Shown here: positions 1 through 7,366 of the stretch, piece by piece
Layout of the letters: the number at the start of each line of letters is the position of its first letter
Position numbering within the stretch: the stretch's first letter is position 1
Assembly (NCBI RefSeq): GCF_900105125.1
Contig: NZ_LT629750.1
Coordinates: 1,240,001 to 1,304,000, forward strand
Length of the DNA: 64,000 bases
Direction: 5' to 3'
DNA from: Bradyrhizobium canariense
GTDB taxonomy: Bacteria; Pseudomonadota; Alphaproteobacteria; Rhizobiales; Xanthobacteraceae
Notes under the pieces: generated by a model
Seen by the model: only the letters and a program-made list of their open reading frames with translations
Databases searched by the model: none
What the model was told of the DNA's origin: nothing
Translations under genes and position numbers: made by a program

Positions 1-430
1 TCCACCTTAGCAGCTTGAGCTTAAAGGTCTCATTTCGGTGAGATTGATTTTGCCGGAAGGCCGAATTCCAAAGCTGCTAAGGCGGGGGCGAACTAGGATC
101 GATGGTCGCGAAGAAGCTCTGAATTGTGCTCGGCATGATACCGCCGTTATCGGGTCAAAAACCTAAATGCAAACGATAACGTTGCATTGAACGAAGTGCG
201 CCTCGCGGCGTAACCGTTCGGGGTAGGTCCACCTAGCAACAGAACGGCCATCGCCGCGTCATTCCTTCGGGAGTGGCGCGGCTTTTTGTTTTCCGGCCAA
301 TTTGCTTCCCGGCCAAGCAAGCCTGCGGAGGCCGCTTCCGCTGGCTGTGTCAGCCTGGCACCGGGTCGGCCAGAACCGTGGCTGGCATCCACTTTGCATG
401 TGGTCATTGCCGGAGCTAGGAAAGGGCCTG
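1..430. other. No gene recognised
   Basis: I see no convincing coding frame, RNA gene or repeat here. The open frames have no recognisable domain and no good ribosome binding site. This is the left edge of a gene-poor accessory region. Confidence 0.5.
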
Positions 431-667
431 ATGTTCGTTACGCTTATTGCCGTTCTCTGCCATGGTCTGTCGGGAACTCCCGGCGCGTGTGTGGAAGAAA
501 TCGTCACCGACAGCTCAAAGAGCGATATCACTCTCCAGAGTTGCATGATCCAAGGCCAGATTGGCATCGCCAAATGGATGTCGGAGCATCCGATCTACCA
601 TGCCGATTGGACGCTCCAGCGCTATAAATGCGCGCCCGGTCACTACGAACTGCACGTCAAGGCATGA
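431..667 (+). CDS. Small hypothetical protein, possibly exported
   Basis: A 78-residue ORF starting at an ATG that begins MFVTLIAVLCHG. The hydrophobic N-terminus could be a short signal peptide or membrane anchor, followed by a Cys-containing polar part (Cys at about 9, 20, 38 and 67). A longer frame exists upstream, but its N-terminal part looks non-coding, so the internal ATG is preferred. No known domain is recognised. It is an isolated gene with no clear operon partner. Confidence 0.5.
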   Translation: MFVTLIAVLCHGLSGTPGACVEEIVTDSSKSDITLQSCMIQGQIGIAKWMSEHPIYHADWTLQRYKCAPGHYELHVKA

Positions 668-1228
668 CCGATGAGACCGGCTTTCCGGGCCCGCGCCATC
701 GCGGCACAGTGCTGCGGATGGCGGCGCTGGTTCCGTGAAAGCGTAGCGTCCAACTTCAATCGACCGCCCGCGTATGGGAACAAGGGATATGCTTGAGGTT
801 TGGAAGTCACAGAGCGTGCAAGAGACCGCCTCATCCTTTGGCTGTGGGGCAGACAGGATGAGGCGGTGAGTCAAGGGTCGTAATCGGCGCCGCCGCAGCC
901 GACGAACGCAAAGTTCGAGTGTGATTCGGGCGGCTTGAGGGCGATCGGTTTGAGTGGAAAGCGGGCGATGCGCGCGGCCCTTTTCAGGATGATGAACGCG
1001 CGAGCGAACTCGATAGCTCACGCGGATTCAGCGCTTGCAGCGGGTCAGGATACCGATCGATCCTGCTTCCAAAACTCTGTTTGCAAGAGGAGGGGCGGTC
1101 ACAAGTTTTTTATTGCTCCGGCCACACCGTGGGGGTGCAAATCGGCGAGGGCCCCAAATCTCTATTGGGGAGGATGCTCTGGCACGATGTTCGCATCCTG
1201 ACACATCGTCTTTAGCTTTGGAGCGCAC
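668..1228. other. Gap with one decayed ORF
   Basis: About 560 bases without a convincing intact gene. The only protein-like signal is the minus-strand frame at 871-1014, listed separately. Confidence 0.4.
871..1014 (-). pseudogene. Possible remnant of a small protein lacking a start codon
   Basis: The minus frame reads IEFARAFIILKRAARIARF, then a Pro/Lys-rich stretch, and ends GGADYDP before a TGA. The composition looks like a real small basic protein. There is no ATG, GTG or TTG between the preceding in-frame stop and this segment; the expected start position carries ATC. It is either a gene with a lost start or a chance frame. Confidence 0.25.
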
Positions 1229-1363
1229 ATGGGTGAAGTTGTACGATTTATCCCGAAATCTGACCTTGAGCGGGCCCGTTTAATTCGCGAAGCCCGCGCG
1301 ATCTATGAGAGCATATTCCCGTCGGCTGATCCCGTCAGCGAGCAGCGAAACCCGAAGCAGTGA
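1229..1363 (+). CDS. Small hypothetical protein (44 aa)
   Basis: A short ORF beginning MGEVVRFIPKSDLERARLI and ending RNPKQ. A GGAG motif lies 6 bases before the ATG. It is predicted helical and basic, with the pattern LERARLIREARAIYE. I do not recognise a function, but the composition and ribosome binding site make it a credible small gene. Confidence 0.5.
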   Translation: MGEVVRFIPKSDLERARLIREARAIYESIFPSADPVSEQRNPKQ

Positions 1364-1683
1364 GCACTGCTCGCGGCACGAAACCGGCGATTGTCTGACG
1401 ATTCTCGCTTCAGACCGGGCAGCTCTGAAAACCTCTGAAGATTTCACGAAATCGGCGTGGGGACCGCAACGGTGCTTACGCGTCGTTGATTGCCGCTTGG
1501 CAGAGCCGTCAAAGGCGCGATCAGAGGGTGCTCAACGAAATGATGAATCAAGCCGGCGAGTGCAATAAAAATCGTGGGCCAACAGAAGTCTCACGAGGGT
1601 CGGGTGCAGGGTGTCGCTATAGGGCACGCCGATTAGATTGAGAACCGAATCGCAAATCGCTCTGGGCATGTGCGCCCGAAGGA
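1364..1683. other. Gap without a gene
   Basis: No supported gene. One plus frame near 1460-1580 contains GAYASLIAAWQSRQRRDQ, which looks protein-like, but it has an upstream stop and no usable start codon, so it may be a decayed fragment. Confidence 0.35.
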
Positions 1684-1887
1684 TTACCTCCGATCGGTTT
1701 TTTGGGGACGCCGCAATCTCGCAAAACCTGACGGCAGCCTCGGCGTCACGCCGTTCTCCGGCGCGCTACACCATCGGCACGGAGTTCCAGTGCCACCGCA
1801 CGGGCAGGCGTGCAAACCGTCCCACGGCTTGTGAGGATGACGCTCACAGATCCAGCCGCAGTCGTCACACAGCGTACATTTCATCAA
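1684..1887 (-). CDS. Cys-rich small protein, putative zinc-binding
   Basis: A 67-residue minus-strand ORF beginning MMKCTLCDDCGWICERHP; the second Met is an equally good start. The Cys pattern is C-x2-C-x2-C-x3-C, then HACPCGGTG and PCRWC, so there are eight Cys plus His within the first 45 residues. This resembles a family of very short Cys-rich hypothetical proteins common in Rhizobiales, whose members end in a Gly-x-Pro-Cys-x2-Cys motif. Here the C-terminus extends about 25 residues past that motif, perhaps by stop-codon loss. The function is unknown; metal binding is inferred. Confidence 0.55.
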   Translation of the reverse strand: MMKCTLCDDCGWICERHPHKPWDGLHACPCGGTGTPCRWCSAPENGVTPRLPSGFARLRRPQKTDRR

Positions 1888-2091
1888 TTAAATATCATCA
1901 AGCAAATAATTCCGTGCCGAGGCTTCGTACATTTATCGTAAGAAAAAGGCCATTCACGAGCACGTGCATGAACGAGCTTTCGAAGGAGACTGGCCTCCGT
2001 CGATATCGCGGGGCTTGGTTTCAGTCAGGTTCGGACATAGGAACGATTAGCCAATGCGGCAGTTTAGACCGGCAGATCGCGGAGTTCTGCC

Positions 2092-2337
2092 GTGGCGAAG
2101 GCACTCGTTACCAAGCAAGAACTGGCCCTTATCGCGCTGCAGGAAATCCGAAGGTTTCCGGGAAGCGAGCACGTGACCACCGTGGAGGTGGAGCATCAGA
2201 TCGACAAGGTGCTTCAGACCAACTGGACGTTGCACGTCTTCACCGGAGAGGGCGCGAACATGGCGCGCATCCAGTTCGCAATTAACACGACGCGGAAGAG
2301 GCTGCGGCATCGGTACGACTTGCGACCGGAATCCTGA
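2092..2337 (+). CDS. Hypothetical protein (81 aa)
   Basis: It starts at a GTG (MAKALVTKQELALIALQEI). The predicted structure is an N-terminal helix, a short beta segment around NWTLHVFTGEG, and a C-terminal helix rich in Arg (FAINTTRKRLRHRYDL). No domain is recognised. Longer overlapping frames on both strands here are judged to be shadows. Confidence 0.5.
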   Translation: MAKALVTKQELALIALQEIRRFPGSEHVTTVEVEHQIDKVLQTNWTLHVFTGEGANMARIQFAINTTRKRLRHRYDLRPES

Positions 2338-3119
2338 TCGCGGCGAACTATTCGGCAGGCTTGGCGCGGGTCCTGTTTTCCCGGGCAAGCGAGACGTCCG
2401 CACCTCGGGCATCGGGAAGGTTTTAGCCCCCGGGGGCAGGTCCAGAACCGTCGACCGGTATTATGCGTATTTGGCAACCGGACGCTCCGGCAGCAAATGA
2501 GAGGTCTCCCGAACCGTGCCATTCCTCCTCAGGTAGAGCAGTCAGGGACTTCTATTTAAGTGCGGAATGCGCGGAGACGGCGTTAATTCCGCTGATTCCA
2601 GAGCGACGGTGCTTCGTTAGCAACCAGTTTTCAACCATCTTGGACTATCCTGGCAGCCATGGGGACTCGGACCGACCATTCAGGAAAGACAGCGCTGCGA
2701 GCGCGCGCAAGAAGCGCTCCGGCTCTGCTCGATGTCTGGCTCGAGTTTTTCGTCAAGATCGAGGGACCCAAGAGACGGCGCGCCGCCGAGTTCCGGCGCC
2801 GTCGAGACAATCCCACGCGCCGCGCTCCGAATAGAAATTCTCAGCTCAGGTCTTCCGGTTCTGTCCTGTAAGCGGCTGTGACCCGGCATTCGCTCCTCTG
2901 GACTGAACCAGCGCGGGCGACTTTCCTATAGTCGGCAAGAGGCATTTGGCACAGGCGCTTTGGCCGCCGGGCGCATCATCGTCGAATGGATTCGGCTGTC
3001 TTTCTGGCGCAATGACCTCGCGGCCAGTCGCGCAATATCCAACCGTCGCCTTCGGTCGATCGCGGGGGAGAACGCACGAAAGCGGGCTGAGAGGGCTCTG
3101 CTACCGGCCGTAGCAATAA
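2338..3119. other. Gene-poor gap of about 780 bases
   Basis: Several open frames cross this stretch on both strands, but none has a plausible composition or ribosome binding site. A minus frame near 2430-2500 contains NTGRRFWTCP, reminiscent of GRF-type zinc fingers, but it runs into a real gene in another frame and may be a fragment. Confidence 0.4.
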
Positions 3120-3410
3120 CTATCTCGTCAGGTGGTCCAGCATAGCCTTGCAGGCTTCTTCGGCCTCAGTGAGCGTTCTAAAGGGCGAGCCGCCAACCCT
3201 GATGGCGCACTTGTTCTGATGGATCGGGCGCCACGACGCCACGAATCCGGTTCGTCCGTGGAAGCCGGGACCGCTGCGGCTCTCATAACTGATCACGAAC
3301 GAAAAGCCGTCGTCGCTCGCGTTCCAGATCTCCATATCCTCGACGGGATTAACGACACGGGTGAACTGCATGGCCATCTGACCGCGTTCAGATAGGGGTT
3401 TTCGATCCAT
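3120..3410 (-). CDS. Hypothetical protein
   Basis: The frame extends to 3470; the Met at 3410 (MDRKPLSERG) is preferred because a GGAG lies about 12 bases upstream and the residues before it look non-coding. The mixed alpha/beta sequence includes VVNPVEDMEIWNASDDGFSF, a beta-rich SYESRSGPGF region and a C-terminal helix TEAEEACKAMLDHL. I do not recognise the family. The structure suggests a small soluble single-domain protein. Confidence 0.5.
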   Translation of the reverse strand: MDRKPLSERGQMAMQFTRVVNPVEDMEIWNASDDGFSFVISYESRSGPGFHGRTGFVASWRPIHQNKCAIRVGGSPFRTLTEAEEACKAMLDHLTR

Positions 3411-3707
3411 TTGGCTTCTTAGCTCCGCGGCGCTTTGGCGGCCTTGCGAAGACAGAAGTGAACGTTGCAAAGTCCGGCGCCGGAACTTAGCTGGCGCGCT
3501 TAAAGCTGCAACGAAAGTCGTTTATTAAGCTAAATACCAGCGTTTCCGGTTAATTCTGGAACTGCACCCAAACTGGCTTGAGATCGCGGATCAAACGCTG
3601 TCCCAAGGACAATTGCCAGCACGGCAGCGCGGCTGTCCCCGCAAAGCCCGCTATCCACGGCGGCTTTCCCAGGGAGAGGCTTTCCCAGGGAAGGGGGCGT
3701 TAGCCGA

Positions 3708-3866
3708 TCAGCGGCTGCTGGCGGTAGAGCGATAAGCCTCTGGCTGATCGACGGAACCCAGATAGTGGTTTGTCAAATAGACGGCACCGACTGACAATAC
3801 AATTCCCAGCACGACGGCTAACACCGTCGGGACGATAAATTCAAATGTGATCACCTTGCGGGTCAT
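3708..3866 (-). CDS. Small single-span membrane protein, paralogue A
   Basis: A 52-residue protein beginning MTRKVITFEFIVPTVLAVVL with one membrane segment (about residues 9-32), then VYLTNHYLG and a polar tail. It is nearly identical to the protein at 7610-7780 over the first 40 residues. Similarity continues upstream of both start codons (to about 3935 and 7855), so a longer DNA block was duplicated. No function is known. Confidence 0.55.
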   Translation of the reverse strand: MTRKVITFEFIVPTVLAVVLGIVLSVGAVYLTNHYLGSVDQPEAYRSTASSR

Positions 3867-4057
3867 CGCTAATGCGCTCTGACCTATCTCGAGCCAGATG
3901 ACCACCTTCTGCCGATCCGGGGAAGTAGAAAATCGGGCCGCCGCCGAACTAGGAGAGGTCTCGGGGCATCGCCGATAGCGACGGGCTCAGCGAGCAACGG
4001 AATATCCATCGCGTCACATTCATCGGTAACGAAGTCGAGCGGCAGCTCGCCGCTGCG

Positions 4058-4086
4058 AAGCCGCCGGGCTGGTCCCGGCGGCTTTT
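4058..4086 (+). terminator. Intrinsic terminator upstream of the cold-shock gene
   Basis: A perfect inverted repeat AGCCGCCGGG / CCCGGCGGCT with a 5-base loop is followed by TTTTG. No gene on the plus strand ends just before it, so it may close an unannotated small RNA or a lost gene in 3906-4057. Confidence 0.5.
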
Positions 4087-4150
4087 GCTTGCGATGTAGG
4101 GGGTGACCGACCTAAGCTGTCGCCGCGTGGTTTTAAAAGGGAGTGAGGAA

Positions 4151-4354
4151 GTGGCGACAGGTACTGTGAAGTGGTTTAACGCGACCAAGGGATACGGATT
4201 TATTCAACCCGACAAAGGCGGCAAGGATGTATTCGTGCACATCTCAGCCGTGGAAAAAGCTGGCTTGAGTAGCCTCAACGAGGGCGCCAAGGTGAGCTAT
4301 GAAGAGACGGAAAACCGGGGCAAGACATCCGCCGAAAATCTAAGGGTTGGCTGA
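4151..4354 (+). CDS. cspA: CspA-family cold-shock protein
   Basis: A 67-residue single cold-shock domain. Both RNA-binding motifs are present: KGYGFIQP (RNP1-like, about residues 14-21) and DVFVHIS (RNP2-like, about 29-35). The start is a GTG at 4151 preceded by GAGTGAGGAA; the frame is open to an ATG at 4103, but the family starts at this position ([10 protein letters not shown]). It binds single-stranded nucleic acid and acts as an RNA chaperone. A strong terminator follows. Alphaproteobacteria carry several csp paralogues, so the symbol indicates family only. Confidence 0.9.
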   Translation: MATGTVKWFNATKGYGFIQPDKGGKDVFVHISAVEKAGLSSLNEGAKVSYEETENRGKTSAENLRVG

Positions 4355-4373
4355 GAGCGGCAATTTTTCCTTG

Positions 4374-4401
4374 GCCCGCCGGTCCAAGCCGGCGGGCTTT
4401 T
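4374..4401 (+). terminator. Intrinsic terminator of the cold-shock gene
   Basis: GCCCGCCGG / CCGGCGGGC, a perfect 9-bp stem with a 6-base loop followed by TTTT, 20 bases after the cold-shock stop codon. Confidence 0.75.
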
Positions 4402-4421
4402 CATTTGCGGAAGGGGCTAGC

Positions 4422-4616
4422 CTACTCCGCAGCGTCAAGCCGCAAAACGATCGCTGGTTCGGCTGGCGCTGGCCGGAAGGAATATGACAGCAGCATGTAA
4501 TCGCACGCAGGACACTCCAATGCGCGGATGTCGCCAAAAATGCGCATCAGCGGTGTTGGCGCCGCAATCATCACGGTGTCGCACTCAGGGCATCGAACAT
4601 GTTCTGACTTTGGCAT
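4422..4616 (-). CDS. Small zinc-ribbon-like protein
   Basis: A 64-residue protein beginning MPKSEHVRCPECDTVMIAA. Two Cys pairs, CPEC (about 9-12) and CPAC (about 36-39), are spaced as in a zinc ribbon. The C-terminus is acidic and hydrophobic. It lies 13 bases after the stop of the small membrane protein at 4630-4785 on the same strand, so the two are probably co-transcribed. Function unknown. Confidence 0.55.
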   Translation of the reverse strand: MPKSEHVRCPECDTVMIAAPTPLMRIFGDIRALECPACDYMLLSYSFRPAPAEPAIVLRLDAAE

Positions 4617-4629
4617 GCTTCGTGTCCTC

Positions 4630-4785
4630 TCAGAAAAACCCGCCGCTTACGTCAAAGCCGAGCGCGGCCATGCTGAGTGAAGCGAGCAGCCCGACGGCGC
4701 AGAAAAACAGTACGATTGTGAACGGACGGTCGGCGTTCGCTTTGGCGGCCTCGCGCATAAGAACGTTTGCAACGATCACATTCAT
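4630..4785 (-). CDS. Small single-span membrane protein (51 aa)
   Basis: It begins MNVIVANVLMREAAKANADR and has one membrane span of about 20 residues (FTIVLFFCAVGLLASLSMAA) followed by GFDVSGGFF. It is first of a two-gene minus-strand unit with the zinc-ribbon protein downstream. The charge pattern and clean hydrophobic segment support coding. No function is known. Confidence 0.5.
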   Translation of the reverse strand: MNVIVANVLMREAAKANADRPFTIVLFFCAVGLLASLSMAALGFDVSGGFF

Positions 4786-4900
4786 GGCAAGCTCCATTCC
4801 GCTTCAATGGAACTTCAGTATCAGGCGTTCGTTTCAGAACACCTTCGCGGAGCCACGAAAACGGTTTCGTCGGAGCCGGAATTGCTTCGTGGCGGCCAGT

Positions 4901-5075
4901 TCAGGCGACGAGCGGTGGCAGCCCGCCGGGCCGAACCGGCCGGCGCTGGTGATTGGGACGTTGAACGATCGAATAAGTGATGGTCCACGCACCCCGCTCG
5001 AATAGGAGCCATAGCCAACTGAGCGTCACGATGCTGATGGTGGCGAGATAGACGACCTTGAAGGCGCGCCCTCAT
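4901..5075 (-). pseudogene. Frameshifted small membrane protein remnant
   Basis: One minus frame reads FKVVYLATISIVTLSWLWLL and then FERGAWTITYS, a plausible membrane span with no start codon in frame. An ATG at 5075 (ATG AGG GCG) sits a few bases upstream in a different frame. This looks like a start region separated from its body by a small indel. The gene is judged broken, with low certainty. Confidence 0.3.
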
Positions 5076-5081
5076 CCCACT

Positions 5082-5297
5082 TTAATTGGCGTGGCCGGGG
5101 AATAATTTGTCGGTAGAGCGATCAAGACGCTTCTCGGAGCCTCGCCCCTCGCTCAGATGTCCAACCAGTTCACCGGACAGGCGATAAATATTGATTCCTT
5201 TAAAATCGTAGAGCTTCTTGCCAGTGAGGTCGAAAATTGCCTCGCCGTTGACGATGCCGACGTGGATTCCTTTGCTGTTGACGATGTTGCTGCTCAT
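5082..5297 (-). CDS. Hypothetical beta-rich protein (71 aa)
   Basis: The start chosen is MSSNIVNSKGIHVGIVNGEA, with an ACAGGAG ribosome binding site just upstream. The frame is open further, but the upstream part looks non-coding. The sequence alternates short beta repeats: VGIVNGEAIFDLTGKKLYDF, then GINIYRLSGELVGHL. Such repeated G-x-x-(I/L)-(Y/F)-D-L-x-G units suggest a small beta-flap fold. Function unknown. It diverges from the ORF at 5465-5668. Confidence 0.55.
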   Translation of the reverse strand: MSSNIVNSKGIHVGIVNGEAIFDLTGKKLYDFKGINIYRLSGELVGHLSEGRGSEKRLDRSTDKLFPGHAN

Positions 5298-5464
5298 GAC
5301 TGGCTCCTGTCGAATCCCCGATTGGAGGGCTTGCGCCAGTTGGGCGGCGATAGCCAGACAAATCGCGGCGACATTTTTCTTGCCCGGCAGATGGTACACG
5401 GTTCCTTCGCCGGGTGAGCAAAATTGACCACGCTCCAATGGCCGAAAGGGGCCATACTCTGATC

Positions 5465-5668
5465 ATGGCCCCCAAATCGAAAATCCTTACCCGCGAAGAG
5501 TTCACCTCCCTGCTTACTGTCGGCAACGCGTTCGCCGTAACTGATCCGCCAGCCGTGATCCCCGCCGAACATAGCGCCAGGCTGATCGCACTTGGTTACA
5601 TGGTGGATCTGTCCGGCAGGCTCCGGATGACGACTCCCGGCCGACAGCGGATAGCGGCTGGAATCTGA
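5465..5668 (+). CDS. Hypothetical protein (67 aa)
   Basis: It begins MAPKSKILTREEFTSLLTVG and ends RLRMTTPGRQRIAAGI. In-frame GTG and ATG codons exist at 5414 and 5438. The pattern of helices followed by a short beta wing (LGYMVDLSGRLRMTTPG) resembles a small winged-helix-type fold, but I cannot assign a family. It is divergently oriented to the gene ending at 5082. Confidence 0.5.
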   Translation: MAPKSKILTREEFTSLLTVGNAFAVTDPPAVIPAEHSARLIALGYMVDLSGRLRMTTPGRQRIAAGI

Positions 5669-5725
5669 AATCCGCGCTGAGAACAAGCCTGCACCCTGCC
5701 GTGCCATTTCTCCGTAGAGGCCCAA

Positions 5726-5890
5726 ATGAAAAAGCTTTCCGTGAATCTAGACGAACATGAATGTCCGGCCTGCAATGGCACCGGAGGCCAAGCTGTCATG
5801 CAGCCCGTGCAGCCGGGCCGGAGAATTTATCCCGCGCGGTGCAAGGAATGCGGGGGTAAGGGACGGGTTATGGCAGCCTCCACCAACTGA
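5726..5890 (+). CDS. Mini zinc-finger protein, DnaJ central-domain type
   Basis: A 54-residue protein beginning MKKLSVNLDEHECPACNGTG. It has two CxxCxGxG motifs, CPACNGTG (about 13-20) and CKECGGKG (about 39-46), separated by 18 residues. This is the arrangement of one zinc site in the DnaJ cysteine-rich domain. Zinc binding is inferred from the motif; a chaperone partner or RNA role is unknown. Its last 64 bases overlap, in antisense, the end of the minus-strand ORF at 5827-5988. Confidence 0.6.
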   Translation: MKKLSVNLDEHECPACNGTGGQAVMQPVQPGRRIYPARCKECGGKGRVMAASTN

Positions 5891-5988
5891 GACGCCCTTT
5901 GCTGCAATTGCCGTAGCTGCTCTTCCAGATCGCGGGTTAACTGCGTAAGCCGCTCTTTGGTAAGCGGGTCATCATGGTCTTTAGCCAT
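5827..5988 (-). CDS. Small coiled-coil protein
   Basis: A 53-residue ORF beginning MAKDHDDPLTKERLTQLTRD, continuing as a heptad-like helix (LEEQLRQLQQRASQLVEAA). The tail after about residue 40 is Pro-rich and lies antisense to the zinc-finger gene at 5726-5890. The N-terminal two thirds look genuine. The tail may be a run-on after loss of an earlier stop. Confidence 0.45.
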   Translation of the reverse strand: MAKDHDDPLTKERLTQLTRDLEEQLRQLQQRASQLVEAAITRPLPPHSLHRAG

Positions 5989-6413
5989 CGGCGCGCCTGT
6001 TCAAGCCGCCGTTCCAGTTCTTTGCGATCGGCATCGGGTGATCTAGGCCACCGAGGCTGGAAACAGGCCACCTGCGAGATTACACCTCACGGACGAGGCG
6101 AGGTGAGGGGAACCGCTCGAAAGAACCAATGCGCGGTTGTTTCCATGACCACCATCGTGCCTAAGTTCGGAGATGAATTAGTTGCACTGTGCTGAACGAC
6201 CTTCGCTCCGATCGAACCCATGCTCAGCGAATAGACTGATCGGGGATTTCCATACTGAAATGGAGGGGCTAAAACGCTCCGCCGTTGTAACGGCCTAACG
6301 GAAACGCGAGTCCAGCTGACTGAACCAGGAGTTTTTAGATGCGAGGTGATTGGAAAACCGCGGACGAAATCCGTGCATAGAGTGATAGCATTCGCGGTGA
6401 CCGGAGGCGCAGC
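5989..6413. other. Gap with only a micro-ORF
   Basis: No ordinary gene. A 13-codon ORF at 6339-6380 (MRGDWKTADEIRA) follows an AGGAG sequence at 9 bases and may be a short translated leader. Otherwise nothing is recognised. Confidence 0.35.
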
Positions 6414-6455
6414 ATGGCATCGTTGAAACGAGGCGTTGGCGCCGCTCCGCAATGA
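6414..6455 (+). CDS. 13-residue upstream ORF coupled to the next gene
   Basis: The ORF encodes MASLKRGVGAAPQ behind a strong GGAGG placed 6 bases from the ATG. Its TGA overlaps the ATG of the 6452 gene (ATGA). The downstream gene lacks a good ribosome binding site of its own, so translation by re-initiation is plausible. The peptide itself may have no function. Confidence 0.4.
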   Translation: MASLKRGVGAAPQ

Positions 6456-6685
6456 AACTTGACAGGCCGCGAAGGGTGGACTCCTCCAAACACGGGGATC
6501 ATGGCTCACCGCCCATTTCTGATGCAGTGCTGGCCCTTTTCCTGGTTGTTCTCGCAGCAGTGCTTGTGCTCGGTTACCTGTTCCTCAACAAAATGGTTGA
6601 TATTTCGCGTCAAGGGGACTGCATGCTGGCTCACCGCAAAAATTGCGCAGCTATCGAGTTGTTATCCAATAGTCAGACGACGTAG
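6452..6685 (+). CDS. Small membrane protein (77 aa)
   Basis: A basic N-terminal region of about 20 residues is followed by one strong membrane segment (VLALFLVVLAAVLVLGYLFL, about 26-45) and a Cys-containing tail with CMLAHRKNCA. Two Cys in the tail could form a disulfide if the tail is periplasmic. Translation appears coupled to the preceding 13-codon ORF. No family recognised. Confidence 0.55.
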   Translation: MKLDRPRRVDSSKHGDHGSPPISDAVLALFLVVLAAVLVLGYLFLNKMVDISRQGDCMLAHRKNCAAIELLSNSQTT

Positions 6686-6700
6686 GGAGCTCGGTAGCCC

Positions 6701-6826
6701 ATGGGCGCAATGATCAAGCTGACCGAAAAGCGGCTGACCGCGCCCAGACCCGCTGGCATGCAGGCCCAATCGAAGGTCGAGTCTTTCGTCAGACTTGTGC
6801 CGCACCGCATCCCAAGCGGCGACTAG
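6701..6826 (+). CDS. Small hypothetical protein (41 aa)
   Basis: It begins MGAMIKLTEKRLTAPRPAGM and ends VRLVPHRIPSGD, with GGGAG about 13 bases upstream. It is basic and lies 15 bases after the stop of the membrane protein at 6452-6685. The short length leaves the coding call uncertain. Confidence 0.4.
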   Translation: MGAMIKLTEKRLTAPRPAGMQAQSKVESFVRLVPHRIPSGD

Positions 6827-6871
6827 CAGGAAGAAGGCGGACGAAATCGTTCCGTGCCGGCCATCGCGTCG

Positions 6872-7105
6872 CTATTTTGCTTTTTTCTTCGGCTTGGCCT
6901 TCGTCGTTGCGCCCGGCGTCCCGGCGGCCTCCCGAGCAAGTCGCTCGGCCTTGAGGCGCTCGTGGTTCTTGGAAAATGCCTTCTTTGCAACCTCGTGCTC
7001 AGTCATTGCCTTTTCGGCATCGACCTGGCGAAACGCCTTGCGCGCGTCGCGCTCCGCTTTGGTCATCGGCTTGGGTGGTTCATACTCGCCCGGTGCCTTT
7101 GTCAT
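6872..7105 (-). CDS. Charged helical protein, tandem paralogue 2
   Basis: 77 residues with many Lys, Arg, Glu and Ala, predicted to be one long helix, ending in a Lys-rich tail (KPKKKAK). It shares the motif (K/N)NH(E/K)RLKA(E/D)RLAREAA with the protein encoded immediately upstream at 7102-7290. The two genes overlap by four bases (ATGA), so they form an operon. Possibly nucleic-acid binding judging by charge; no family recognised. Confidence 0.6.
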   Translation of the reverse strand: MTKAPGEYEPPKPMTKAERDARKAFRQVDAEKAMTEHEVAKKAFSKNHERLKAERLAREAAGTPGATTKAKPKKKAK

Positions 7106-7290
7106 TTCTTCGCCTTCAGCTCCGCCGCCTCTCGCGCCAGCCTGTCTGCTTTGAGGCGTTTGTGGTTTTCATGGAATTCTGGCTCGGCTTGGCTGTCCGA
7201 TATCGTCTGCCTCGACGCCAGCGGATTGAGAGCCTTTCGCTCGAGTTCGTCCGCAACCTGTTGCTCGGCAGACCGCTTCGGCTTGATCAT
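7102..7290 (-). CDS. Charged helical protein, tandem paralogue 1
   Basis: 62 residues beginning MIKPKRSAEQQVADELERKA, with the motif HENHKRLKADRLAREAA near the C-terminus that recurs in the next gene of the operon. It is the first gene of a two-gene unit with a 4-base overlap. It has the high Lys/Arg/Glu content of a soluble helical protein. Function unknown. Confidence 0.6.
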   Translation of the reverse strand: MIKPKRSAEQQVADELERKALNPLASRQTISDSQAEPEFHENHKRLKADRLAREAAELKAKK

Positions 7291-7366
7291 TGCTTTTCCC
7301 TTTAGCCCGAGCTCGACTTTGCGGGCTCAGGGACTTCGTTGTGCTGACCGCGGATTTGTCAGCGAG

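Noticed and set aside
1638..2285. Plus frame of 215 codons
   Set aside because: Runs over the Cys-rich gene on the minus strand and the hypothetical gene in another plus frame; composition is Arg/Ser-rich and has no domain.
2214..2522. Minus frame with NTGRRFWTCP and Cys residues, GRF-zinc-finger-like
   Set aside because: It overlaps a better gene in antisense and the Cys spacing is irregular; at most a fragment.
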